The translations under genes were made by a program, and so were the position numbers. The notes under the pieces were generated by a model. That model ran no database searches, was not told where the DNA came from, and saw nothing but the letters and a program-made list of their open reading frames with translations. From JBBIJO01 sp037445895 (GTDB lineage: Bacteria > Bacteroidota > Ignavibacteria > Kapaibacteriales > UBA2268): DNA of 64,000 bases. Positions within the stretch are counted from its first letter, which is position 1; every line of letters begins with the position of its first letter. The DNA lies in NCBI GenBank assembly GCA_037445895.1, contig JBBIJO010000004.1:96674-160673 (forward strand), in the 5' to 3' direction. Shown in pieces: positions 16,345 to 25,304 of this stretch.

Positions 16345-17040
16345 CTAAGCATTCAGCAGGTTTCTCACATCGTTTTCGCGTCCGAATATAACCATAATAC
16401 TTCCTTCGGAAAGAACAAGATTCGGAGTTGGGACGCCCAATACTTGGAATTCCTCGTATTCTCCGAGCGATAACAAACCACCCGACTTTTTCAAAAGTTT
16501 TAATGTTACAAGATTAAGGTTGTATTTTTTGCGTAAGTCAATGTCTGCAAGAGTCTTGTTGTGGAATTTTTCCGGTGTTTCAATCTCGTAAATTCCATAG
16601 TGTTCGGAAATCATAAAAGAATGAAGAACTCCGGGTATCATTAATTTGCTGGCAAGTTGCTCGGCTGCGTCTGCTTCGGGAAGTAGCAATCCGGTAACAT
16701 TCATCATTTTCAATAACTTTTCGTGAATTGGCGAAGTTACACGATTGTAAATGGTTTTGACGCCGATTTCTTGGAGCAAAGCAGTGGTCATTATCGAGCT
16801 TTCGAAACCTTCGCCTATTGCAACAATTACAGCATCCATATCTTTCAGCCCAAGAGTTCGCAAAGCACGTTCATCGGTAGCATTCATACAAACAGCATGG
16901 GCAACTCGCTCGCTTATTCTGTCGACCACATCCTGATGGTTATCGATAGCAAGAACTTCGGCTCCTAATTCACTCAATCGCAATGAAAGATGCATCCCGA
17001 AATATCCAAGTCCAATCACACAAAATTTTTTGGTTGCCAT
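16345..17040 (-). CDS. TrkA/KtrA-type potassium uptake regulatory subunit
   Basis: This 231-residue cytoplasmic protein has an RCK_N Rossmann domain (GLGYFGMHLSLRLSELG, with the nucleotide-binding acidic residue in LAIDNH) and an RCK_C domain from about residue 140 (YEIETPEKFHNKTLADIDLR; MVIFGRENDVRNL). With one RCK_N/RCK_C unit it resembles KtrA rather than the doubled E. coli TrkA. It gates a Ktr/Trk channel in response to nucleotides. The membrane subunit is not adjacent; the next genes are an exported propeller protein downstream and a divergent HicB-like gene. Confidence 0.9.
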   Translation of the reverse strand: MATKKFCVIGLGYFGMHLSLRLSELGAEVLAIDNHQDVVDRISERVAHAVCMNATDERALRTLGLKDMDAVIVAIGEGFESSIMTTALLQEIGVKTIYNRVTSPIHEKLLKMMNVTGLLLPEADAAEQLASKLMIPGVLHSFMISEHYGIYEIETPEKFHNKTLADIDLRKKYNLNLVTLKLLKKSGGLLSLGEYEEFQVLGVPTPNLVLSEGSIMVIFGRENDVRNLLNA

Positions 17041-17142
17041 TTTTAGTTACAAAAATTTTATAAATCTCAAAAATAGTAATATTTATTTTATCATTTCAAA
17101 AGATTTTGATAAGTTTATCTTTTTGGTTTTTGGGATGAAACA

Positions 17143-17358
17143 ATGGAAATAAAAAAGTCAACATCGACAGATTCCTTCGACTATGAAATCGTCGTCCGAC
17201 GCCGTGGCGAAAACGATTATGCTTCGTATTGTCCACAGCTTAATCTTATGGTTAACGGAATCGAACACGAACAAGTGGTTATGCTTATGCGTAAGAAAAT
17301 CGAAGAACATATTTATCGTCTGGCGAAACAACAGCAAACACAAAACCTTCAAGAATAG
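17143..17358 (+). CDS. Small HicB-like-fold protein
   Basis: This 71-residue soluble protein contains the pattern DYASYCPQLNLMVNGIEHEQ followed by a helix KKIEEHIYRLAK. It resembles the HicB/UPF0150 antitoxin-like strand-strand-helix fold (usually YxAxxPELPG...GxTxEEAL). The central residues are diverged and no HicA toxin gene is next to it, so a toxin-antitoxin role is not supported. It is a single gene between ktrA (divergent) and the CPBP protease. Confidence 0.55.
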   Translation: MEIKKSTSTDSFDYEIVVRRRGENDYASYCPQLNLMVNGIEHEQVVMLMRKKIEEHIYRLAKQQQTQNLQE

Positions 17359-17506
17359 TGTTTGCCCGAAGATTCAACATACCCGGCTTGATTCGAAAGG
17401 GTAAGGTATTTGAATTTACTTGCCGGCGATGTCTAACTCGCAACAATGTTAGTATTTATTGGTGCATATTGTCTGTTTCTTATTTCGAAAATTTGAACGC
17501 CCGATT

Positions 17507-18403
17507 ATGGCATATAATCAATCGATAAAAAATATTTACGAGGCTTTGCGGCAAAGCTGGTTAGTTTCTTTGTTGCTGTTCTTGTTGGTTTTGTTTGTGG
17601 CTTACTTTGCTGTGTATTCCTTTGTGGGATTTCCGTTAAACATACTTTTCCCATCGGTTATTGCAAATATATCTGTGTTGCTGTTTCGACGTGAACGTGT
17701 TTGGTTCCTATTAGGCTTGAACTTCGATTGGACAGGCGTTCGTTTGTTTTTCGAAGGCTATTTTTTACCGCTCTTGGCGTTTATTCCAATTCTACTATTC
17801 TTTTTGCCCTATGGCGTTTCGCTTAACCCAAACCTTGCATTTAATGATTTTGCTGTTCGGACGACTTTGTTGATTTTGTTTAGTGCAAGTTCCGAAGAGT
17901 TCGTTTTTCGTGGAATTCTTTTCCAAATGGCTATCGAAAAGAAAGGCGAAATCTTCCCAACATTAGCATTTAGTGTTGCTTTTGGATTATTCCACTTGTT
18001 GAACCCACACATTAATTTTTTGGGCATTATTAATATATTTTTTGCGAATGTGGTCCTTTCGGCAATGTTTTTCCGGGCGTATTCTCTTTGGTTGCCAATT
18101 GGTTTCCATTTTGGCTGGAACTTTTGGCAAAGTTTCTTGCTCGATTCCCCAATAAGCGGAACATATTTAGGATTACATCTTTTCCGGACACGGCTCCCAG
18201 AATTCAATCCGATAATTTTTGGCGGGAGTTTTGGCATCGAAGGCGGATTCGTTGGATTTTTTGCATTAAGCCTTTTCTTTGTGATTGCTTTGAAAAGATA
18301 CAAGCCAATTCCCCATATCTATTCGCGAATTTTGCGAGAACGCTACTGCCACCCAACCGAGTCGAATGGGATAGGAAATAACGGGGTCGAAAAAATTACC
18401 TAA
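17507..18403 (+). CDS. CPBP-family intramembrane metalloprotease
   Basis: This 298-residue membrane protein has about seven hydrophobic segments and the three CPBP (Abi/Rce1-like) motifs: EEFVFRG (EExxxR), FGLFHLLNP (FxxxH) and HFGWNFW (HxxxN). These supply the catalytic glutamates and histidines. Substrates of bacterial members are mostly unknown. The ATG at 17507 is chosen over a TTG at 17459 because the upstream part reads through an AT-rich leader. It converges on the restriction-modification-like gene, only 3 nt apart. Confidence 0.88.
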   Translation: MAYNQSIKNIYEALRQSWLVSLLLFLLVLFVAYFAVYSFVGFPLNILFPSVIANISVLLFRRERVWFLLGLNFDWTGVRLFFEGYFLPLLAFIPILLFFLPYGVSLNPNLAFNDFAVRTTLLILFSASSEEFVFRGILFQMAIEKKGEIFPTLAFSVAFGLFHLLNPHINFLGIINIFFANVVLSAMFFRAYSLWLPIGFHFGWNFWQSFLLDSPISGTYLGLHLFRTRLPEFNPIIFGGSFGIEGGFVGFFALSLFFVIALKRYKPIPHIYSRILRERYCHPTESNGIGNNGVEKIT

Positions 18404-18406
18404 AAT

Positions 18407-21400
18407 TTACGGAAGTATTTCTTCTACCAGTTTATCTATTTCCTTCATCTCTTCGGCAAGGTGCTTTTTTATGTCGAGACGGAGTTTGCCGAGCCGTGTG
18501 GCGGTTAGTTCTTTTTGCGGGGGATTGTCTTCTAAATATTTTGCTGCTTTTTTGTGTGCAAGCTCGCTTAGCTCAGCAAGTTTTATATGCACTTCGTTTG
18601 CTTCATCAAAGCGGGGGAAGTAAATGTCGAGTATCTTTTTTGAAACGTGTCTTGCTCCAAATAATCCTCTTGCTTGGAAATCTTTCATTAAAAGATTTGG
18701 AATATTTGAATTTAAAATTGCTGTTAGATAGTATGCTTCTCTAAGATTATTTAATTCAATTCTAAACGTTGTGTAATCAACAGCAAATTCAAAATCAATT
18801 TCTGCTCTTTTCAATATTGTTGAATAAGCGTCTTTACCTGACATATTATAGATAACCAGGTAAGGTGCATCAAGATTTTGCTGAGTTAATTTATTCTGCC
18901 AGTTCAAGTAATCTTCACTTGAAATATTCTGGTTCTTTTCAGTTCTATGAATCTGCCAGGTATTCTCAACATTCTTAAACCACTTAGAAGCATTAAAATA
19001 ACCTTCCTGCATTAAATCATTTGCAGATTGCAGCTTTATTTGTTTCCTTCCCTCATTATTCTTTTCTATTAAAATAGGCAGGACAACCAAATCCGGTTTA
19101 TACAAAGCAAAAGGCAAAATGCTTTTTGCCAGTGCAGTGCTGAAAAGAAATTTGCTTTCAATTCTGCCTGTAAACTCCAAACCTTTCCAGGGTTTCTTTG
19201 CATCTGTTTTAATTGCATCGGAGGTTTTAATGTTAATTATTCGGTCTTCGAAGTCGGGGGGAAAATCTTGGGTTAGTTCAATAAAATAAAAACATCGGGG
19301 AACAATCGTAGCACCCTGCTTAAAATGTTTCTTGTAAGGGTTTTCTGTTTCTGTTGCTCTCGTTTCTCTTGTTGATATTGCAGAGGCTTTTCCTTGTTTT
19401 ATGTAATACCATTCAACGGGTGTTTCTGTAAGTTTTTCTTTAACAGTTAAAAGATTACAGTTATGTTCTGTCAGTTTCCCGCTGAATATATTGCCCTTCA
19501 AACCAGCAAAAGAAGCTTTGTCTTTCTCGTCCTTCTCGGCAAAGAAGACGCAACTTGGAACTCTGAATAGCGGAGAAACATCTTTCAAATCCCAAATTTG
19601 TTTAAGCTTGAAGCCGACTGCTTTACCACTTCTTGTATTATCGTGATGGTCGGCGCTAAAGAAACTTCTCGGCAGAACAAAAGCAATTTGTCCGTGTTCA
19701 CTTAAAAAGTAACTACTGCAATATGCTAAAAATATTGCCGCTATTTCGAGGTGCGGAAAGTTAGCAACTTTAGCTGGCTTTACTTTATACTTATCAGCCA
19801 GTTCATTAAGTATATTCTGGTAATCTTCGTTCTTTATAGAGCTGTAAGTAAACCATGGCGGATTACCGATAACATAATCAAACTTACCGGCGAGGAAGTA
19901 AGGTTTGTAAAGGTTTTGCACAATAAACTTCCAGATGCTGTCTCTACCTTTTTCTTTAACTACTTTTAATCCCGTATAAATTTTATAGAAACTGTCTATT
20001 ACTTGCTTATTTACTCCCAATTTATTTCCGTTCTTTTCAAAATGCTTCCTGAAAATATTTCCAAAAACTTCCTCCGTCTCTTTTCTCTTTCCCATCGTCT
20101 GCTCTGCAAGGTCATCGCAAATTCCGAGCGCTTCATCAAACAGCTTTACATCTTCGAGTATTTGTGTAGTTAAGTGATACTTTTCTTTATCAATATTTAG
20201 AAGAAATTCATTGCCGAAAAGGTTTTGCACTCCTTCAGGTGCAAGAAGCGTGTTGGCGAGAATTATGTTAAGGTAAACAGGTTTCTTTGCGTTTGTAATC
20301 TCCTTGCCAAGTGCAAGCAGTAAAGTTGTTTTGGCTATCTGCACACTAAGCGGGTGAATATCGATTCCGTAAATCTGCTCATTTAATTCTTCGACTGTTA
20401 CACCGGGATTAAGCTTTTTAATTCTGTGAATGGCTGCTCTTAAAAAAGAACCGCTTCCGCAAGCAGGGTCAAGAATCTTATCTGTTGGCTTAAATTCAAA
20501 TTCTTCGACAATTCTTTCGCAAAGCCAGTCGGGTGTGTAATACTCGCCGAGCGAGTGCCTTGTATCAATATCAATAAGTTCTTGGTAAACACCTTTAAGA
20601 ATATCTTCGTCAACATTGCTAAAATCGAAGTTCGAAATTTCCTGTGCAATTAATCGAAAAACTTTTTTCAAGTTGTTGAAACTTCTGTCGGTGGTTACCC
20701 AATAGAAGAAATCGTTATCAACAAAATTTCGAATGTTATATCTATGGAAGATTGTTCCGTCGAGAATACTTTTTAGTTCGGTATCGTCAATGTAATCGTC
20801 GTTAGATACAACACTATAAGCAAGCATTTTGGAGAAAACACTAAGGTAAGTATGGATAAGGAAAATATTATCGCGTGCATCAAAAGAGCCATAGGCAATA
20901 CTTAAGAATTTACTCCACTGTTCAAAAGAAACCTGCACTTCGCCGAACTTTTTTGCTTCGTTAAACCATTTATTAAGCTCCCGAAAACACTCGATAAAAA
21001 TATTGCTTTGATAGCCAAATGCCTCTTCGATTCTTTTAAGGGTTGCTTTTTGTTTTTCCTCTTTAAAAAGAAAGCGGTCAATCCAGAAGTAAAAATCATC
21101 GGCATTGTTCTCGGTTAGTACGAAAGAAGAACTTTTGACTTCATTTAATATAAGTTCGTGTTCCTGCAAAGATTCAATTTGTTCCAGTTGAAAGATGTTG
21201 GGGGCAAGGACTTTCCAAACGATGAAGTCGGAAGCAATTAGTGTAAAATTGTAGCCTTCCCCCGAGCGGAACTGTCCCAAAAGGTAGCCCGCTAATTGTT
21301 CCTTGGCGTGTTGCAGAGAAACTTTTAAATCATTTTCAAATTCAATAATGATTTTGTTGAAAAGTGTGTCGGCACTGCCTTTGTGAAGTTTGTCTTTGCG

Positions 21401-21586
21401 TGGAATATTTACGACTGTGCGTTCTGCGCCCGCTGTAATAGCATCAATGATTTTTAAGATTTCCTTGTCGCCAGCGTATAGTCGATTGAGAAGGTCTTTG
21501 AATGCTTCCTTTTTGGTAAGTTCTTTATTTGCATATTTTACTTTCCGCAAGTATTCAATGATATGTTTCGTTCGTTGCCCGTTCAT
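18407..21586 (-). CDS. Single-chain restriction-modification-like N6-adenine DNA methylase
   Basis: This 1059-residue protein has the N6-adenine methylase core: GEYYTPDWL (347-355), motif I DPACGSGSFL (373-382), GIDIHPLSVQIAK (407-419) and catalytic motif IV NPPW (575-578). The N-terminal part (about 70-105: ADTLFNKIIIEFEND, then AKEQLAGYLL) resembles a PD-(D/E)xK nuclease with the QLxxY motif, as in type IIG/IIL enzymes. The C-terminal 350 residues would be the target-recognition region. No specificity, helicase or partner genes flank it. It is poor in TCGA compared with its neighbours (hand count 16 in 3.2 kb, against 20 in the 1.3-kb gene next door), which suggests recent transfer. A solitary PglX/DrmMI-like methylase is an alternative. 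Confidence 0.82.
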   Translation of the reverse strand: MNGQRTKHIIEYLRKVKYANKELTKKEAFKDLLNRLYAGDKEILKIIDAITAGAERTVVNIPRKDKLHKGSADTLFNKIIIEFENDLKVSLQHAKEQLAGYLLGQFRSGEGYNFTLIASDFIVWKVLAPNIFQLEQIESLQEHELILNEVKSSSFVLTENNADDFYFWIDRFLFKEEKQKATLKRIEEAFGYQSNIFIECFRELNKWFNEAKKFGEVQVSFEQWSKFLSIAYGSFDARDNIFLIHTYLSVFSKMLAYSVVSNDDYIDDTELKSILDGTIFHRYNIRNFVDNDFFYWVTTDRSFNNLKKVFRLIAQEISNFDFSNVDEDILKGVYQELIDIDTRHSLGEYYTPDWLCERIVEEFEFKPTDKILDPACGSGSFLRAAIHRIKKLNPGVTVEELNEQIYGIDIHPLSVQIAKTTLLLALGKEITNAKKPVYLNIILANTLLAPEGVQNLFGNEFLLNIDKEKYHLTTQILEDVKLFDEALGICDDLAEQTMGKRKETEEVFGNIFRKHFEKNGNKLGVNKQVIDSFYKIYTGLKVVKEKGRDSIWKFIVQNLYKPYFLAGKFDYVIGNPPWFTYSSIKNEDYQNILNELADKYKVKPAKVANFPHLEIAAIFLAYCSSYFLSEHGQIAFVLPRSFFSADHHDNTRSGKAVGFKLKQIWDLKDVSPLFRVPSCVFFAEKDEKDKASFAGLKGNIFSGKLTEHNCNLLTVKEKLTETPVEWYYIKQGKASAISTRETRATETENPYKKHFKQGATIVPRCFYFIELTQDFPPDFEDRIINIKTSDAIKTDAKKPWKGLEFTGRIESKFLFSTALAKSILPFALYKPDLVVLPILIEKNNEGRKQIKLQSANDLMQEGYFNASKWFKNVENTWQIHRTEKNQNISSEDYLNWQNKLTQQNLDAPYLVIYNMSGKDAYSTILKRAEIDFEFAVDYTTFRIELNNLREAYYLTAILNSNIPNLLMKDFQARGLFGARHVSKKILDIYFPRFDEANEVHIKLAELSELAHKKAAKYLEDNPPQKELTATRLGKLRLDIKKHLAEEMKEIDKLVEEILP

Positions 21587-21649
21587 TTAATTCTTGCATT
21601 TTTTAATATTGTTGTCGCATAAATTGTTTCGAGAATCGAGCTTGAACGC

Positions 21650-22969
21650 TCAGTATTCGGGCGTATAGCCCATATTCGATATCCAGTTTCGAACTTTGTG
21701 TGCAATGTGGTCGTTCTTTTGGTGAAGGCGAAGGAATTGGTTCAAGTCATCCGCCGCATAGGAATATAAATTATCGGCACGATAAGCGATTGCTCGATTT
21801 AAATATGCAATTGTGCTGTGTGAATTGCATTCCAATGCTCGCGAAAAATCTTCGATTGCTTTTTTATAATATTTCATTTTCATATAAACATTGCCTCGGG
21901 CAATATAGGCATTGTAGAAATCGGGTTTCAAGGTAATTGATTTAGTGAAATCTTTTAGTGCGTTGCGATATTGTTCGAGTGCGAAGTGGGCATTCCCGCG
22001 GCCATAGTAAGCAACGGAATAGCTCGGGTCGATAGTGAGAGCTTTGTCGTAGTCGATAATTGCCTCGATATAATTTTTTGCACCTAAATTAGCATTTCCC
22101 CGATTGAAATAGACTGCCGATGCGAGAGGATTTATTTTGGCGGCTTTATCGAAGAATTCAACTGCCTTTGCATAGTTTTTCAATCCAATATGGGCAATCC
22201 CGATGTTGTTGTAGGCATCGGCAAAATTTGGTTTCAACCTCAATACGCGTTCGAAGTCTTCGAGTGCAAGTTCATATTGCTTCAACTGGTTAAAGCAGTA
22301 GCCACGATAATTATATGGTAGGTAGTTTTCGTCGTCGATTGCTATTGCAATTGTAAAATCGGTAATTGCTTCCTTATAACGTCGAAGATTTAAGTTGGCA
22401 ACCCCACGGGAGATGAAGACTTTTGGCTCGGAGGGTTCGAGTTCTATTGCTTTGTCGTAGTTGGCAATAGCTTCGTCCAATTGTTTCAATTGAAAAAGGC
22501 AATTTGCCCGATACATATAGGAAAGTGCATGGGTCGGATTCAATTCAATTGATTTCGAGAAATCCTCGACTGCCTCGTTGTATCTGCGTAATAAATAGAA
22601 GCAAAAACCTCGACGATAGAAAGCAAGCGGGAAGTTACGATTGATTTCAACGGCACTTGTGAAATCCATAATGGCATCTTTAATTCGGCGAAGTTCAAGG
22701 TAGCAAAGCCCTTTCTTGAAGTAAGCAAACGAAAATGATGGGTCGAGCGAGATTGTATTCATAAAATAATGTATTGCTTCCTCGTATCTTTTCAAAGCAA
22801 AAAGAGTATTACCAGTTTTGAAATATGCAAAAGGCGAGCGTGAATTTTCTTCGACTGCGTTCATATAGTATTGTAGGGCTTCTTCGAAATTGTTTGAATT
22901 GAAGGCGTTGTCGCCGAATTCAATCCATTCCTCTGCTGTCCTTTGAATAACTGATGGTCTTTTTTCCAT
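21650..22969 (-). CDS. TPR-repeat protein (about twelve repeats)
   Basis: This 439-residue soluble protein is made almost entirely of 34-residue TPR units from about residue 12 to 425, for example AYFKTGNTLFALKRYEEAI and AYNNIGIAHIGLKNYAKAV. It should be a protein-binding solenoid; no enzymatic domain or signal peptide is visible. The partner is unknown. The repeat character is in the protein and does not reflect a tandem DNA repeat. Confidence 0.88.
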   Translation of the reverse strand: MEKRPSVIQRTAEEWIEFGDNAFNSNNFEEALQYYMNAVEENSRSPFAYFKTGNTLFALKRYEEAIHYFMNTISLDPSFSFAYFKKGLCYLELRRIKDAIMDFTSAVEINRNFPLAFYRRGFCFYLLRRYNEAVEDFSKSIELNPTHALSYMYRANCLFQLKQLDEAIANYDKAIELEPSEPKVFISRGVANLNLRRYKEAITDFTIAIAIDDENYLPYNYRGYCFNQLKQYELALEDFERVLRLKPNFADAYNNIGIAHIGLKNYAKAVEFFDKAAKINPLASAVYFNRGNANLGAKNYIEAIIDYDKALTIDPSYSVAYYGRGNAHFALEQYRNALKDFTKSITLKPDFYNAYIARGNVYMKMKYYKKAIEDFSRALECNSHSTIAYLNRAIAYRADNLYSYAADDLNQFLRLHQKNDHIAHKVRNWISNMGYTPEY

Positions 22970-23063
22970 TTGTGTTCTGTAAAATATTTAATTTCAGACT
23001 TCGTTGTATGTTTTTTCTCAATTAAGCAAATTAATAAACAATTTTTAATAATAATTTAATAGA

Positions 23064-23396
23064 ATGCTAAAATTTTTGCGGTTATCGCTTTTAACCGACG
23101 ATTTATTTAAACGATTCGTCGAAAAAGAGTTAAATCTTAACGACCAACTTGCAGCAATACGTTCGATTCTTGCGAGCGAGCGAACTTTTCTTGCTTACCA
23201 AAGAACTGCTCTTGCGACTTTGGCTGCGGGATTTACCCTAATTCAATTCTTTCAAAATTTTTGGATTGAGATTGTAGGCTGGGTATTGGTTCCGATTGCT
23301 ATTTTTACGCTTACATTTGGATTTATTCGCTATCGCAAAACTAGAAAATACATATTTCAGTTGGAAAAAGATTTCGCCCGCCACAACCACCATTAA
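23064..23396 (+). CDS. DUF202 (YidH-like) inner-membrane protein
   Basis: This 110-residue protein has the DUF202 signature ILASERTFLAYQRTALATLAAG followed by two or three hydrophobic helices (FWIEIVGWVLVPIAIFTLTFGF) and a basic tail. The function of the family is not known. It converges on batC with only 6 nt between the stop codons. Confidence 0.85.
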   Translation: MLKFLRLSLLTDDLFKRFVEKELNLNDQLAAIRSILASERTFLAYQRTALATLAAGFTLIQFFQNFWIEIVGWVLVPIAIFTLTFGFIRYRKTRKYIFQLEKDFARHNHH

Positions 23397-23402
23397 ATCC
23401 AA

Positions 23403-24092
23403 TTACCAATTTTTTTCAACTTTGCGTTCGCTCCGAGGAAGCACCTTGGCTTTTACTTCTTTTTGTGTTTTCTTCTCTTCGTTCCGCAGTGCGTTTAAAA
23501 TATTTTCTATGTTTTGTTGGGAGATTTTTTGTTCTCTGGGTTGGTCTTGGCGGTTTTGTTGTTGTTCTTGTTGGGGTTGGTTTTGTTGTGTTTGCTGTTT
23601 TTGTTGTTCTTTCTGTTGCTTTGAATCTTGATTTTGATTTTGCTGTTGTTTTTGCTGTTCTTGAACGGCAAGCATTCGGCGAGCAAATTCAAGGTTGTAT
23701 TTAGCGTCGTAATCTTTGGGGTTTAGCTTCAACGCCTTTTTGTAGTAATCGATGCTTTCTTTGTATTGTTTATTTTTCAGGTAAGAATTTCCAAGGTTGT
23801 AGTAGGAATCGGCTTGGAGTTTCGAGTCGTTTGTCCTTTGTGTTGTTTCGGTATATTTTTGAATAGATTCGGAATATTTTCCTTGCTTATACAATGAATT
23901 CCCGAGATTGTAGATTCCTTCGCTTTTGTTTGTTTCTTGTTCGAGCGCTTTTCGATAAAGGACTTCGGCTTCATCGAATTTCCCCGATTTATACTTTGCA
24001 TTGCCGTTGCGCAAAAGTTCCTTCGAGGATTGTCCGTAAGCAATAATTCCAACGAAGAAAAGAGCAGTTGCAAAAGCCAATAAGTTCCTCAT
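23403..24092 (-). CDS. batC: BatC-like exported TPR protein with glutamine-rich tail
   Basis: This 229-residue protein has a signal peptide (LLAFATALFFVGIIAYG) and four TPR units (residues 22-150). A long Gln/Asn/Lys-rich stretch (about 150-200) and a charged C-terminus follow. TPR-plus-Q-rich tail and direct linkage to a VWA gene are the features of BatC in Bacteroidota aerotolerance (bat) clusters. It overlaps the stop of the upstream VWA gene by 4 nt, so the two are translated together. It probably acts in the periplasm with the membrane-bound VWA protein. Confidence 0.8.
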   Translation of the reverse strand: MRNLLAFATALFFVGIIAYGQSSKELLRNGNAKYKSGKFDEAEVLYRKALEQETNKSEGIYNLGNSLYKQGKYSESIQKYTETTQRTNDSKLQADSYYNLGNSYLKNKQYKESIDYYKKALKLNPKDYDAKYNLEFARRMLAVQEQQKQQQNQNQDSKQQKEQQKQQTQQNQPQQEQQQNRQDQPREQKISQQNIENILNALRNEEKKTQKEVKAKVLPRSERKVEKNW

Positions 24093-25135
24093 TTTGTAGT
24101 CCTGTTTTGAACGAACAAACTCAATTTCTCGAAATATTTGTTTTTCTTTTCGGTAACTAAAATTTCTAAGAAAAGCAAAAATATAGCAAAAGCAAGGGGA
24201 TATTGAAATTGGGATTCGAAACTCGAAAAGATTTTTGCATCGTATTCCTTTTTTTCCATTTGTGCTATTTTTTCGACAATTTTTGAAAGCTCGGGGTCGA
24301 CCCCACTATTCAAAATGAATTCGCCGCCGCCAGCACTTGCAATTTGCTCTAACATTACTGGATTGACCTTTGTAGTAACCACAGAACCTTCGCCGTCTTT
24401 AAGGAAACCAACGTTTGCGCCATTCCTATAAATTGGGATTGGGCCACCAGTTACAGTTCCCATTCCAATAGTATGGATTACAAAGTTTTTGCTAACAGCA
24501 AGCCGAGCAGCAGCAAGCGCATCGTCTTCGTGGTTTTCGCCATCTGTGATAATAATTAAAACCTTTTTTCTTTGCTCATCGAAATTGAATTTGTCGGCAG
24601 CAAGTTCAATCGCTGAACCAATTGCAGTGCCTTGTAATGGGATGATGTCGGTATCGACATAGCTTGTGAAAAGCTTTGCTGCTCCGTAGTCGGTTGTCAA
24701 AGGTAGCTGAATATATGATTCCCCAGCAAACACAATTAATCCAATGCGGTCGTTAACAAGCTTATCTATCAGTTTGTAAATCATTTGTTTTGCACGCTCG
24801 AGCCGGTTTGGTTTGATATCTTCGGCTTTCATACTATTGGATATGTCGAGCGCAATAACGACATCGACACCTTGGCGTTTTGCTTGAACAAGTTTTGTCC
24901 CAAGCAAAGGATTTGCTAATGCAATAATCAATGCCGAAAGCGAAAGGAGAAGCAGAATGGTTTTAAAATAGGGTTTGTATTTCGAATAAGTTGGGAAAAG
25001 TTCTTCGACGAGCTCGGGATTGCCAAAGTTTCGAAGTATTTTTTCCCGACGAATTCGCATTAAGAAAAAAATTACGAAAATTGAAACTACAAGAAAAAAT
25101 CCATAAAAATATTCGTTCGCTTCGAAATGCAACAT
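24089..25135 (-). CDS. batB: BatB-like membrane-anchored VWA-domain protein
   Basis: This 348-residue protein has two N-terminal membrane segments (residues 8-26 and 58-75), a VWA domain with the metal-site motif DISNS (about 96-100), the downstream DGENHED loop, and a C-terminal membrane helix. This matches BatA/BatB proteins, partners of MoxR ATPases. Only one VWA gene and one TPR gene are present; batA, batD, batE and the usual moxR-DUF58 neighbours are absent from this locus. It overlaps batC by 4 nt. Confidence 0.85.
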   Translation of the reverse strand: MLHFEANEYFYGFFLVVSIFVIFFLMRIRREKILRNFGNPELVEELFPTYSKYKPYFKTILLLLSLSALIIALANPLLGTKLVQAKRQGVDVVIALDISNSMKAEDIKPNRLERAKQMIYKLIDKLVNDRIGLIVFAGESYIQLPLTTDYGAAKLFTSYVDTDIIPLQGTAIGSAIELAADKFNFDEQRKKVLIIITDGENHEDDALAAARLAVSKNFVIHTIGMGTVTGGPIPIYRNGANVGFLKDGEGSVVTTKVNPVMLEQIASAGGGEFILNSGVDPELSKIVEKIAQMEKKEYDAKIFSSFESQFQYPLAFAIFLLFLEILVTEKKNKYFEKLSLFVQNRTTK

Positions 25136-25304
25136 CTTTGCAACCCAATTTTAAAGTTCTTTCGACGAAGACGAAGCCTTCAAATTTTAATCGTAAAAAT
25201 TATATAAAAATATTAATCCAATATTTTGTTAAATTAGCAATCTCTATTTGTAACTTTTTTGAAATTAATATGTCTATTTATAATTTGTTTAAATTGGAGT
25301 TTTT

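Noticed and set aside
17143..17358. HicAB toxin-antitoxin module
   Set aside because: Only a diverged HicB-like protein is present; no HicA-sized neighbour with a dsRNA-binding-like fold was found.
21650..22969. Periodic sequence similarity at about 102 bp
   Set aside because: It is explained by the 34-residue TPR repeats of the encoded protein.
23540..23670. Repetitive TTGTTG/TTGCTG stretch that could be taken for a tandem DNA repeat or CRISPR
   Set aside because: It is the coding strand complement of the Gln/Asn-rich tail of BatC, without regular units or spacers.
24089..24105. ATTTTGTAGTCCTG on the plus strand resembling the stable-RNA promoter
   Set aside because: It lies at the coding overlap of batB and batC, has TC in place of TA in the -7 element and no TTTG at -33, and no plus-strand gene follows closely.
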